64,000 bases of DNA, taken from contig NC_134686.1 of the NCBI RefSeq assembly GCF_024713945.1, positions 2,752,001 to 2,816,000 on the forward strand, in the 5' to 3' direction. This stretch comes from Dermatophagoides farinae. Taxonomy: Eukaryota > Arthropoda > Arachnida > Sarcoptiformes > Pyroglyphidae. Below the pieces are notes generated by a model, which saw nothing but the letters and a program-made list of their open reading frames with translations, was not told where the DNA came from and made no database searches. How positions within the stretch are numbered: position 1 is the stretch's first letter; each line of letters begins with the position of its first letter. Of this stretch, positions 26,133 through 38,134 are shown piece after piece. The position numbers and the translations under genes were made by a program.

Positions 26133-29100
26133 TCAGTTGTCTTCGACGATGAAATTCTGGATGTATTTGCGAATGGAACTCAACCAATTAACATAATAGG
26201 CACGATGTGGATCGAATTCATATTCTTCGGTCTCGGTATATTCGTTGAATGTGTAGCTGAATTGAGCTTTATTGCTATCTTCTGGCTTGCTCACTTTCAG
26301 TTTGAAATCCATCAAGTCAGCGTCCAGATTGAATGCTTTGCGTGGAATACCTTGCACATCGATAGAATAGTGGCGGCCATCATCCTTGAGTTTTCCATTG
26401 CCGATGATCTTGTATCGAACGCCAGGTTCGTATTCAATATCGGTATGTTTCTCGAAGTGGATGCCATCATAATCCAATTTGAACACTTTGACTGGTGCAT
26501 ATCGATCATATTTCATATTCATCTTGACTCGTGGTGTTTCTAGTGTCAGATGTGATGGCACCTTACGGGAAAGAACGCCTTCCAATTTGCCATTTTCACT
26601 CTTGACCGGTTCGATGATTAGTTTGCCATCTTCGTATCGGTAGTTGGATTCGATCTCGAAATCAGTTTGTCTACCTTTAATGTGGATTTTACCTTCTCTG
26701 ATGGTTCCTTGTGCATGACCTTCGATCAATGTACCATCGATGTCCATGTTGATTTGATCACCTTGTCGTGAATAATGAATTTTCGAATTATAATCAGGCA
26801 TCGTAATCTTGAGAGCAATGTCCGACGATCGCAACGATAGTTCTACATCACTCTTGTATTCACGAGAATCGCGTTTCGTGTATTGATGCCATGACAATCG
26901 TGGGTTTACGATCGATGCACTCAATTCACCTTCATGGAAAAGGTTGTATTTCTTTGAATCAATTTTCAACGATGCACGTTTTGTGACTGGCGATATCAAG
27001 TCTACTGTCATGTCGATTTTTCCATCGGCTTTCGTGACTAAACTCAATGTTGACGGATCCATAAGCGACAAATGAAGTTTGCCCTGTAAAAATACCAAGA
27101 TATTTTTCGATTAGACATTGTCATCATCAATTGAATTAAGACTACTTACATTTTTGATATAGGCATTTTCGTTTCCTTCGACAGTGATGTCTCTGAATCG
27201 CAATGGTTCTCGTTTCATGACAAAGTTGTATTCACGATCTTTGATGTTCAATTTCATTGTTCCTTCCCGTGGGCTTAAAGCATTGTCCAAATCAAGAAGA
27301 ATTTTACGGTCATTTCGGCGATAGTTCAAGTTCAATTTGCCACCCTTGTGAATGGTCAAATGGTTTTCGTAAAACATTTGGCCGTTTCGTTCGACAGTCG
27401 ATCGCATAGTGTAGATATCGTTTTCTTTTTTGAATTCCATCTGATAATGTTTTTTCATATCCGAATCCGAATACGACACATCAGCATCTGTTTTGAGATG
27501 GAAAGTGTTGGTAGGTTTGGTCATCCTAATGAGTGATAGATAGATGTTATTGTTATTGTTATGAATTGAATTAGATCTGACTTACTCTGATTTGTGGTTG
27601 ATGAAGATTTTCTTGTCATTCTTGGACAATGTGATTTTGCCTTCATATTGTTGTGGCTGTGTTTGTTTCAATTCACTATCATAGCCATAGTTGTTGCCTT
27701 TCATTTTGAGATGAGCGTGCATCTTAGAATCAATGGGCGAGCCATTGTTTTTGTAATCGATAACGCCTTCAACATCTTCGGCTCCCAAATCGGCAGCTCT
27801 TTTTGAGCGATCTTTACCGGAAATTTTGTATTGCAACTCAATGGGAGTTCCTTTGTTGCTTTCATATTTGAATTCAGATTTGAGATCATAATCAATATCC
27901 AGATCGTTTGCCATCAATTTTATGTCACTATTACCATGCATCTTAAATGGTCGCACTTCTTCTACTTCTATCTGGCTGTTTCGCATCAATTGGAATTTGT
28001 GTTGAAGTTCTCGGCCAAATTCTCCTTCCAAATTCAATTCGTTAACTTTGAATGGTCGATATTTGAATTGAATGTTGACTTTGTGGTTCAAGATTGGAAA
28101 ATGGCTAGACATGTATTTTGCTCGGTAATCGACCCCACTGTTTTTGTCTTTTGATGATCGTTTCAAATTGAATGAAAATTCGTTTTCATAATCCACTGTG
28201 TGTGGTTTCTCATCACCAGCGAATTTGTATTGGAGATTCAATTGGTTTTTACGCACATTGTTTTCCTTGTCATGTTGGAAAGTTCCAGTCAGATCAGCTT
28301 GGAACATGTTAGGGAAATCCATGTGCATTTTCAAATTGTTTTTGTCTGCATGGATGGTGAATTCGGTGTTAAATTCATGTTCAGGTGATTTCAATGTGAT
28401 TTTGTATTCTTCGCCTTTGATCACTTCGATCTGTGCTTTAGCTTGTTTGTTGCTTGGCGATCCGACAGCAGTCAATTCGGCAACATAACGACGAGTTTTG
28501 TCTTCAGTTTCACCTTTCAACAATAATTCCAATGCGGTCACTTCTTTTTCCGGTTTAACCACATAGTATTCAACATTCGGGAAAATCAATCCTTTGATAT
28601 GTGAAGCTTTGCGGCAATAATCCAACACTGTGTAAACATGTATCCAATAATAAAGAACAAAATAAAATAAAATGAATGATGATAAATAATTAATAAATAC
28701 ATACGGAAGAATGAAAAACATTGATCACTTCGAGATTCTGGTGTAATTTCATTTTCATAATCTTTCTCTTCACCGGTGGCTCGTTTCTCTCGCAATGATT
28801 GTTTAAATCGCATGATTGTGCGTCGTTCCACATCTTTTGTGTTGAATCGAAGCAAAAGGGAATGTTCCTTTTTCTGTATGTCCATATCGAGCATTGGTGT
28901 GTAAGCCAATTTGCCATCATATTCATAGCCCATTTTTTGATCTTTGACCAATAATTTCATTTGACCATAGACACCGGCTACAAACGCCTCCATTAAGTTT
29001 GATATGGCGGTCACCTTTTTCGCCACTGAATTCTCCATCATATCGAATGAGAAAATTATCACCAAATTTGTACATCAACGGAAGACCAGTGATGGTTGGC

Positions 29101-31397
29101 AAGACTAATTTCGAGTCGAGCAACACACCACCAATGGAGCGATCAACTTTCTTTTCATTGATAATTTTTTCAGCCCGTTTAATGATCAATTCTTTCATTT
29201 TTTTCAAATCCTGGAACACATCCGTGTAGTAGACATTTTTGCCATTGATCTGGACAGTAATTTTCATGTGATGATTATCGTCGGCATTTTTACGGATTTG
29301 GGCCAACATTTTGAGTGTATCACGGACAAATTGCATGATTGATTGGAACGATTTCTTTTCCATCAAAGCCATTGCATTGGTCAATTCGCGTTCGAAACCA
29401 TTCTGAGTGATCTGAATTTCAACAATTTCTTTCAATTGATCTGTGTGTATGTGAAAAATGAATTGAATGTGAATAAATAAAATGATTGTGTATTAAAATT
29501 TACCATTCTTGGCACGAATAAGTCGTCCATTGATGCTTCGGGTAACATTTTCATGTGTTTCCGGATAAATGACATCATATTCGAATGTGTATGGACCATA
29601 TTCGCGGGCAATGTTTCGGGTGATGCCTATTTCACGTTTAGGTTGTTCAGGCAATTCAACATCTCCAGAAACGGTTTGTCGTCGTAAATCATTTTTGGAT
29701 TTTTTAAGATTGTCTACATAAGTGAGAACATAGTTCTTCATACATTCACCTTTTACGGTGAACAAATCTTTGATATGGCTCATGCCACCGTTTTTCATCA
29801 TTTTCTGGAATGCAGCAATTCGAGCTTCGTTTGGCATCGATTCATCCATCACAAGACTTTTGTATCGATCCATGTGACTGGCATCGTTGGGCAATGCGTT
29901 CACTGCAGCGGCACGAAGAGCTGGTTCGGCATCTGATTTGATGATTTCGTCCATAGCGTTGATCATGTTGTCCACACCTTCAGTGTTGACATTCAAGTTT
30001 TCCAATGCACGTACAATGGTAATTCGTTCGTTGGCATCTTTGGCGGTGGCCAATCGAGCCAGGTAAGCATCGCGAGCATCTTTGACGCCAGAATTGCTGG
30101 CACAATCGGCACTTTTTTCACAATATCGGCGAACCAAAACGGAGAAACCCAACAACATTGGACGGATCGTTTTTTCCGAAGCGATAACCGGCAACAATAC
30201 CTGGACGGTTTCTTTATTTGGTGCTGCTTTCATTGCGACCACAGTAAACAAAGCGGTCGAACGTGTGATCGAAAGCTCTTGGTTTTCGTGTGCTTTGACC
30301 AATGTTCGGATGCTACCATCACTTGCGGCAAACGCCGAAGCGTCTAGGAACAATTCACGGATACGGTATGCATGTGCTGGACAGACGGATGTCTTGACAC
30401 TTTCGTCCACACTGGCAGTCTCCTCAGCGGATAAATAACGAAGTTTATCGACCAATTTTTGGAACGTGAACGATGTTTCAATACTAGCTTGTGGTTCGGA
30501 TATTTCCGAGCATAACTTTTTCAATACTTCGACGACGTCGGTTTCGGTAGGATTTTTGTGTTTATGATCAAAGCTAAGGTATGGTCGTTTGGGCTCCGAA
30601 TCGGTTTGACCTAGATCAGCGGCGACACCGTCTTTGCTTTCCTTCAACATCATTTTGACATAGGACAAGTGTACTGGTTTGTGCGATCGATGTACTAGCA
30701 CATGACGTTCTTCACAATCCACTTCCGATACAACCTGATCTTTGAGTGTCATTCGACACGAAAGATCACTGTCCATCGGGTGCATATAGTGGCGAATCAT
30801 TTCTTTCAATTGTCCCAATGCCTGGTCAGGTGTTTGTCGCAAATCAATTCGTCGATCATCACAAAGATTAAGATCCTTTCTCTTTTCCATGACAACCATG
30901 TTGTCTTCGTTTCGTATTTTTCTGTATTCAGTCGGGCAACGGCCAGAAAAGTCTGATTCTTCAACTTTATCTTTGTTTTCATCGAATTGAACTTGAAGAG
31001 CTGAAACAATAGCTTTCTTGATGTTCAATGACCAATCTTGATCATCATTAGCTGGACAAACGCCAAGGATTCGACCGTTGAAGTAGCCAAAAGCGAATGA
31101 CTTGGAAGCCAATTCACTGGCCAATTCAGCGCCATTTGGAACTCCGTCAATGGCAACATTTTGTAACCTTAAGACAGCTTCGCAAGCGCTTACAATGGCA
31201 ACTTCGGCATCGGCTTTGATTGTAACCTTTTGGCTATCACGTGGTGTGAGGACAGTTTTTGCATCCAATGTATAAACGTAAGTCGATTGGGCCTTGGGAT
31301 TTATTAGCTGAGGAATCGAATTTGGGCAGGCTACTGTACAATGCTGTGCTTGGCCTAATCACATATTTGACATTGAGTAATACAGAATGATTGATTG

Positions 31398-31430
<33 letters not shown>

Positions 31431-31483
31431 CACTTACCTAGGCCCAGCAAACAGGCAGTAAACAAAAGAGCGAACAATCTCAT
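26133..31483 (-). CDS. Apolipophorin-like large lipid transfer protein, group 14 (M-177) mite allergen, with an apparent one-base frame break
   Basis: Exons (minus) 31438-31483, 29504-31354, 28705-29440, 27586-28627, 27150-27525 and 26133-27083. They total 5002 nt: one base more than a 1666-codon frame, and group 14 allergens are about 1,660 residues. A signal peptide (MRLFALLFTACLLG) precedes the vitellogenin/apoB lipid-transfer module (beta-barrel, then the helical part around KTSVCPAHAYRIRELFLDAS). Long beta-rich repeats follow. RxxR furin-type sites occur at REKR (28781-28792, about residue 849) and RSKR (27798-27809, about residue 1151), in line with proteolytic maturation of lipophorins. 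The frame shifts in exon 3 at about 28982-28984, where one extra A (T on the coding strand) separates two otherwise conserved halves. This may be an assembly error or a real mutation. The known family role is haemolymph lipid carriage; M-177 is a human IgE target. Confidence 0.93.
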
Positions 31484-34203
31484 CACGAATCACTTTTGCA
31501 TTAGCGTTGATGGTGATGAAATATGAACCAACAGTTTGTATGTATGGATGATGTTAATAAATATTAATTCGTATGGCTTGGCCATCCACTTCTTATATAC
31601 TAGAGCAACAAATGATTCAAGCGGTATGGTATGGTTTGTCCTTCGTGCTTCGTGTGGCTGTCTTGCCGTTATCAATTGTCGCCCAAATCGTATAACGGCA
31701 ATCGAACAACGCCTAATTATGGATGTTGTGATTGAACTTTGATCACGTACATTTCGTGTTAATGGTATTGCGTAGACTACCATCTAATCAGTGAATCGAT
31801 ATTTTTCATACCGTTCGTTTGGCATACTCACTCTCTCTCTCTCTCTCTCTCTAGGAAAATTGAAGAATGTGAAAAACAACAATTTTTTTGGGTTTTTTTT
31901 TCTTGTACTTGCCTATTTCTGTGTTTATTTATCGACATTTGACGATTTGTTGAAGAATCTGCAAAATTGGCTTTTTTCCCATTATAAAATATTTTTGAAT
32001 TGTCCATCGTGTTTAGAATTGTGGCCATTCTTAATTAATATATCAATCAATCAGGCAATGTCAATGTAAAGTGTTTTTTATTATTATTACAACTATAGCG
32101 CTTAATGATATCCTAAAAAATGATTGATGCATTTAATCATCAATTTATATTATCACCATTCACTGTACTAATGATTCTGTGCTTGATGAGATCTATTGGC
32201 CAAGATATGGATGGAAATTTCTGGATATGTATCCATTCATCATAAAACACTAAAAGGATTATCATGCAGATTTCATATATATGAAATCAGTATTATTACT
32301 TTTACCTGATAAAAATTGTCAATATTAATGGCGGGTACATTTCAATGAAAAAAAAACCATGTCATGATCCTGTCCATATTTATATATATCCAATGTCATT
32401 TGATATATATGTGTCTGAAATGAAAAATAAAAAAATCTGACGGACAATCTTATCGATAGGTCCAAACAAAAATAAATGATTGTGTGTGTGTGTGTGTGTG
32501 GAATGAATTGTCATTTCCGATCTTTTTGTAAATATATGTGTGTGGTGATTAGTAATGAATGAAAAAATTGTGATGGCTTCATTTGTAATATTGCCATCTA
32601 TAAATCAATCAATCTCTAGCCACATTTGATCTGTTCCGTTTTGATCATTATTGACGATTGGCTATATATGATTAGCACATCATTATTGATGAAGCCATCA
32701 TCATCATTATCATCGTGAACCGAACAAACATTAATGATTTTCATCTATCTATATTTAGATGATGAGATGATGCATCTTATTATTGAGTAAATATACAATT
32801 CGACTTGTTCATAACAACAACAAAAACCAACAACAACAACAACAACAAGGAGAAAGAAAAATTTTCCATTGCAATCATAATTGATAAAATATTGAATCTA
32901 ATAACGGCAACTTGTGTGTGTGTGTGCTCAAGAATGAATGTGATTGTTGGTTGAATATGGATGGATGGAATGAATACCGATCGATCGTCGACAACAAGAT
33001 AATGGTGGCCATCATCATTATGTGATCGATTGATTGATTTGTAGAAAATGAATAAACAAGTCCTTGATGGTGTAGCAGGACAAATCATTTTTGATGATTT
33101 TTGTTTTCTTTCTTTCTCTTTCAACCATTTCTATTTTTGGTAGTGAATTTTCAGAATTGAAAAGTCAAATAAATTTGGCTGCCCAATTCAAAGCCAGTGA
33201 TGGTAGGCACCATAAATAAATATAAGCAAAATGGTCGATACAATAAGGAGATAGATAGATTTGATTTGTCGATTGGGTTTTTTCAACCATGTTTTTGTTT
33301 GTTTGTTTGATTCATTTGTGCTAAAATTAGGCTATTCATCAGTCAGTTATTTTAGTTTCAAAACATCAAAGTCCATTCATTCAGTTATATTTATCGATGA
33401 TACTTGTATTTGTTGTTGTTGTTGTTGTTGGTTGAGTGGCGATTGATATGATCACACACACAGACAATATTTTCATTTCACTTTTGTTTCTCTCGAATCA
33501 CACATATTTTTTTGTTTGTTTGTTTGTTATTGTGTGAACTTACTTATACTAGGAAATGAAACTTTCACTTGTTGAATTGAATGATGATGATGATGATGAT
33601 GATTGAAGTTGCATTTATATAAACAAACTTTCTTCTTCTTCTTCTTATGTCTCTCTCTCTCCTATGATGTGTGTGACAAGAGACCTATGATCTCTGTGCC
33701 CTCGATCGATCGATCGATGCATCTGGCTACTGTCAATATTGTTGACAATTGACAATATCATCATCATCATCATCAATATGTTAATCTAAATAATAAAAAA
33801 AAAATTTTTTTTTTTTGCTGGTTGAAAAGTTGACATTTGAAAATGAAGGAGGAAAAATCGATTGTATCGTGTGGCGATTGATGAATAAATAAATATCAAA
33901 CAAAAAATGGACATTGGTGGTGGCCATGACACTCAAATCTGATTATAATTGATAACAATAATAATTGTTGTCCACTTGAAGTAATTTGAAATGAATTCAG
34001 CATCCAATGTGTGTGTGTGTGTGTTTTTTTTGTCATCCATCATATTTAATGATCATCATCATCATCAATTTATTTTTATTTGAAAGTTATTGAACGCGGA
34101 ACAAGGGATTTGTGTATCATATCCTGGATTGATTATTGGCTTCTTATATTTATAAGATGATTACTTTATGCAAAACACAATCATCAATCAATGTATTTAT
34201 TAT
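31484..34203. other. Intergenic tract, no recognisable gene
   Basis: The first ~150 bases are the apolipophorin promoter. The rest has CT (31829-31852), TG, CAA and GAT microsatellites and an AT-rich background. Open frames such as 32780-33124 (minus) and 31791-32069 (plus) are repeat-driven and carry no conserved motif. Confidence 0.5.
31592..31599 (-). promoter_or_regulatory. TATA box of the apolipophorin gene
   Basis: The minus strand reads GTATATAAGA about 110 bases before the ATG at 31483. With a start site about 30 bases downstream, the leader would be roughly 80 nt. This is a clean TATA element fitting a highly expressed gene. Confidence 0.6.
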
Positions 34204-36009
34204 TCATTGGATGCTTTTATTCCGTTTCCTTTGGCTTTTATTGCTTTTTGAATGCATTATTCTTTTATTATTGTTTTTTATGGCCACCAATTTTGATGCA
34301 TTTATCGTTTTAATTCGTTTCTGAATGGATTTTTTATTGGCAACCAATGTCGAAAAAGAATGATGTTTGGTACCTGTTGAAAAAGTACACACACACACAT
34401 TATTATTGGAACACTATGATGGATTTATATGAATATTACCTGTTGCATGTGTCCTTTTTGGATTGATTAATTTAGGTTCAATGTACGATATTGATTGGCT
34501 AGAATTAGCACTCATATCGACAGAATCACTTTTTGATTGATGATAATGTTGTTGTAATTGTTGTTTGGAGCTAGAAACAGCCGTAATCATTTCCACTTTG
34601 GTCGGACTAATCAATGAATCAAATCGATTAGCATAGTTATTGTAGAATTTTGACATGCAATTCAATTTATTAACACAAGCCCAAATACCCAATACAGTGG
34701 TTGAAGTGAGCGTAGTGGATGAAAACCAATACCATGACAATGTGGTTGATGTTTTCAAACCAAAATAGATGATTATTGCTTCACATGCTAAGATCAATTT
34801 GCCAGTAAATATTAGATAACTTTTGGCAAAGTATCGCATATAATCACTGCTTGTTTGATTGACCGAATATTCGTATCGTGTTGCCAAACGTTTGATATTG
34901 TATTTGTAAACAAAAATATTGCCAAACAACACCAATAATACGACCGGTCCAATAAATACTAAATCCTGTAATGAACGATACAACGATCCTTGCCGTTCTT
35001 GTTGTTTGTACAAATAAAAATTGCTATGCTCCAATAGCATACATAATGTCCCACTCAAAACGATAGTGAAACAAGAAAAAATTGCCATCTCAATCATGGA
35101 CATTTCAATGATTGGAATCTCCGGATAAACGCCCACCATTGCATCATCATTAAGATTTTTTGGTAGAAAACCACGGAATATCCGTGGCTGAAATTCAATG
35201 TAATCCAGTATCAAACGAAATTCGACAACTTTTTCATCAGCTGATGATGCGGCGGTTCTATCACGTAGTTCGAATTCATAGAAAAATATTGACGATGATT
35301 TTGATGTTTTTGTTGAATGAAAACGATTAGAATGACTGGCACGAATTCCTTGAATCGTAGGCATAGGTGTTAATCGTCTAATGATACAATGCATTTCACC
35401 GCAAACAATGTCACCAAGAAGTGAACAATCAAATCTGAATGGACTACCAATCATTTCATCTTTTTGGCCTAGAATCTCGAAATCAATGCATGAATTGTTA
35501 AGATCAAAACCATGACTAGGACATCCAACCCGAAATATGAGCAAATAATCGTAAATGGCATTTTCGGACATGCATAACATGTACTGTGTCTGTTCTTCCG
35601 GTTCATTCGGTGAACCAGCAACACCACCACCACCACCACTGGTTCCAGAGCAAAAAATTTCATATACAATAAAACTGAACATGAATAACAACGTTATCGC
35701 TACGAATGCCACCTCTACACATATAATAGATGATTTCTTTTCTCCATTATTATCGCCCTCTATGTTTGAATGGTTATTTATTGTTTGCCGAAAAGTATTG
35801 TCATGTGATTCAAATTTGTCATTAGTTAGTTGGTTTTCCATCTCAGTTCTATTATTCGATTGTTGTTGTTGTTGTTGTTGTTCTATTGCTAATGTCATTG
35901 TGGTAATGATGATAATGATGATGAATGATAACGTGATTTGTAATCGATTAAAATAATGATGATGATGACCAATGTTTGTTTGTCTTTTATGGCAGCCATT
36001 AATAGTCAT
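34204..36009 (-). CDS. Uncharacterised multi-pass membrane protein
   Basis: Two exons (minus), 34440-36009 and 34204-34373, joined by a 66-bp intron with a good polypyrimidine/AG end, give 579 residues. If the intron is retained, the frame stops at 34414 (531 residues). Hydrophobic segments: an N-terminal one near residue 30 (possible signal or anchor), one at about 98-118 (VEVAFVAITLLFMFSFIVYEI), and four in the second half (MAIFSCFTIVLSGTLCMLL; LVFIGPVVLLVLFGNIFVY; YLIFTGKLILACEAIIIYFG; TTLSWYWFSSTTLTSTTVLG). Between the second and third lies a ~190-residue Cys-containing soluble domain with alternating hydrophobic strands, which could be a beta-sandwich. The spliced C-terminal tail is strongly basic. 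A Gln run follows the first segment. I do not recognise the family; transport, receptor or scaffolding roles are all open. Confidence 0.7.
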
Positions 36010-38134
36010 TGATCACTATTATAACTATGAGAGATGGGGATCAGCGTTCTCAAAGTTCATGTTGTTTGTTCTCAAAGCTATTTGTATGTACGTATGATTG
36101 TTTTTCAAATGTTCGATTTTTTTGAATTTAATTTAAAAAATGATTATGTGTTTAGATTTAATTTGATTCCATTCTATTAATCATTATTTTACGGTTGGAA
36201 ACGTTGTGGATTCGGTTTGTTTATTAAATTGTTTATAAATTAAGAAAAGTACAGATCAATATGAATATATCATGATGATGATGATGATTGGCAATTGGCT
36301 AAATTATCTGGCCATGATAATCGTCGATTATTATATATTTAATAATCAAAATTTATGAAAACATTTTTTCTCTTAGTTCAGCATTATTTTCCATAAACAT
36401 TTTTCGAATAAACACTGTTGTTGTTATCATAATCATCATCATCATCATCAATATATTAGTTGAAAACAAAAACAAAAACAACTACTATGTGATTCGACAA
36501 AATGAAACGATTCTGTCTATCGGTGATTAAAACGGTAAGTTACATTTACAGTTATGTAGCATCTAAACATTTTTTTTTCATTTTAGATCATAACATTTTC
36601 ATTGCCAAACATGATAAAATGAAATGTTTGTCCTCGAATGACAAAAAAAAATAATAAGACCTGCTTTTTTCATTATTTTTATGAATGGAATGAAGAAATG
36701 AGAACAAAACAACAACAATAATCATCATCATCTATAAAAAAAATCAAAATGACAATTTTCAATGCAAAGAAAAAGGATCATCTCTTTCTCTTTCAGCCAC
36801 CACTTTACCCGTTTCATTTTGATCATGATGGTGATGATAATAATCTCAATGCAAATGGGAAAAACGAAAAACGAAAATATATATGTGTGTCGTCATGATT
36901 CATAAGGTTAATAGGTTAATCAGTAGCTTCAATGATTAATATCAAGAGATGTCATGATTGTTGCTTTATTATAATAACGTTTCTATATATCGTATATCGA
37001 TGGCTAATTGATTGAAATAGTTTCATATATACTGATTATGATTGAAAATAGCCTGAAGACAATATTGCATGGCATAAACATATAAATCCTATTCATATTC
37101 ATATATAAAAATGGCCATTATATTTGGTTGGCATTAATAATAACCGAATCGAACCGGCTAATTATAATAATGGTAATCGAACACACACACACACACACAC
37201 ACAAAAAAAACAAACCTGATTGCTTTGCATATTATTTAAACACTATGCAAATGCCGCATCCGCAAGTGAATGGACATCTTCAAGTCATATTGATATTTAC
37301 ATAACAAGACAATTTCATTCTTATTCGGATATATGGCCACCAACTGTGTGTGTGTATGCGCTACAAATATTGACAATCATCGATGAATGGTCAATACTTT
37401 TTTATTATTATCTCTCTATTTTCTCTCTTTCCATATGAAAACTTTGATGATCGATGATTGATGAATATATATATTTAGTAGCCATCATCATCATCAAAAT
37501 CATTAAAAATGCACATAGATTTTTTTTTGTTTAAAAATAAAAAGAAAAAAAGAAAAGTAAAAAAGAAATTGAATGAGAAAATGAAATAAAGTTTTTCTCT
37601 CTCTCTCTTTTTTTGGATGTCTGAAAAAAAATATCTGAAAATGAAAATAAAATTGCATGTAAATGTGTGATGATGATGATGGTTGTTCAGTTGAATTGTG
37701 TGTGTGTTGTTTCATTCTATAGTGACGATCATCAAGTGAATATATATTTGAACATTGATGGATCGTGTAAATATATTGAATTTTTTTTAGTGAATAAAGT
37801 AATAATAAAAATACGATAACGGATCCATCATCAATTATATATAAGCTGGGCAGATAATTTTAGTTTCATCATCATCAATCCTGTTTTTTTTTTGTTTCGT
37901 TGATGGTGATATAATCTGAATGTGTGTGTTTTTATCTCTCTCAATAAATAGTGAAAGTATTCATTCCTTGTGTGTGTGTGTGTGCATTTACTTATTTGTA
38001 ATAAACATCATCTAATCAAGGTGATTCTATTCATCAATTGTGTAATTTTGTTAAAAAAACCGGCTAGACTAGTTACCTGTCTGTTGAAAGAAAAGAATTG
38101 AGAATCGAATCCAAATCATTTTTGATCTTATGAT
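36010..38134. other. Intergenic tract upstream of the NRF-type gene
   Basis: AT-rich with CA, GAT and CT microsatellites. A short ATG frame ending in a donor-like ACG|GTAAGT at 36501-36535 could be an untranslated or tiny first exon of an unknown transcript, but no partner exon was found. No conserved coding sequence is seen. Confidence 0.45.

Noticed and set aside
28970-29000. Micro-intron explanation for the apolipophorin frame change
   Set aside because: The only GT...AG span there is eight bases, far below any real intron, and its removal does not restore the conserved frame.
27594-30438. Several plus-strand open frames of 60-118 codons across the apolipophorin
   Set aside because: They are antisense shadows of the conserved minus-strand coding exons and carry no motif of their own.
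36501-36535. Short ATG frame ending at a perfect GTAAGT donor
   Set aside because: No in-phase partner exon with recognisable content was found downstream, so it is not listed as coding.
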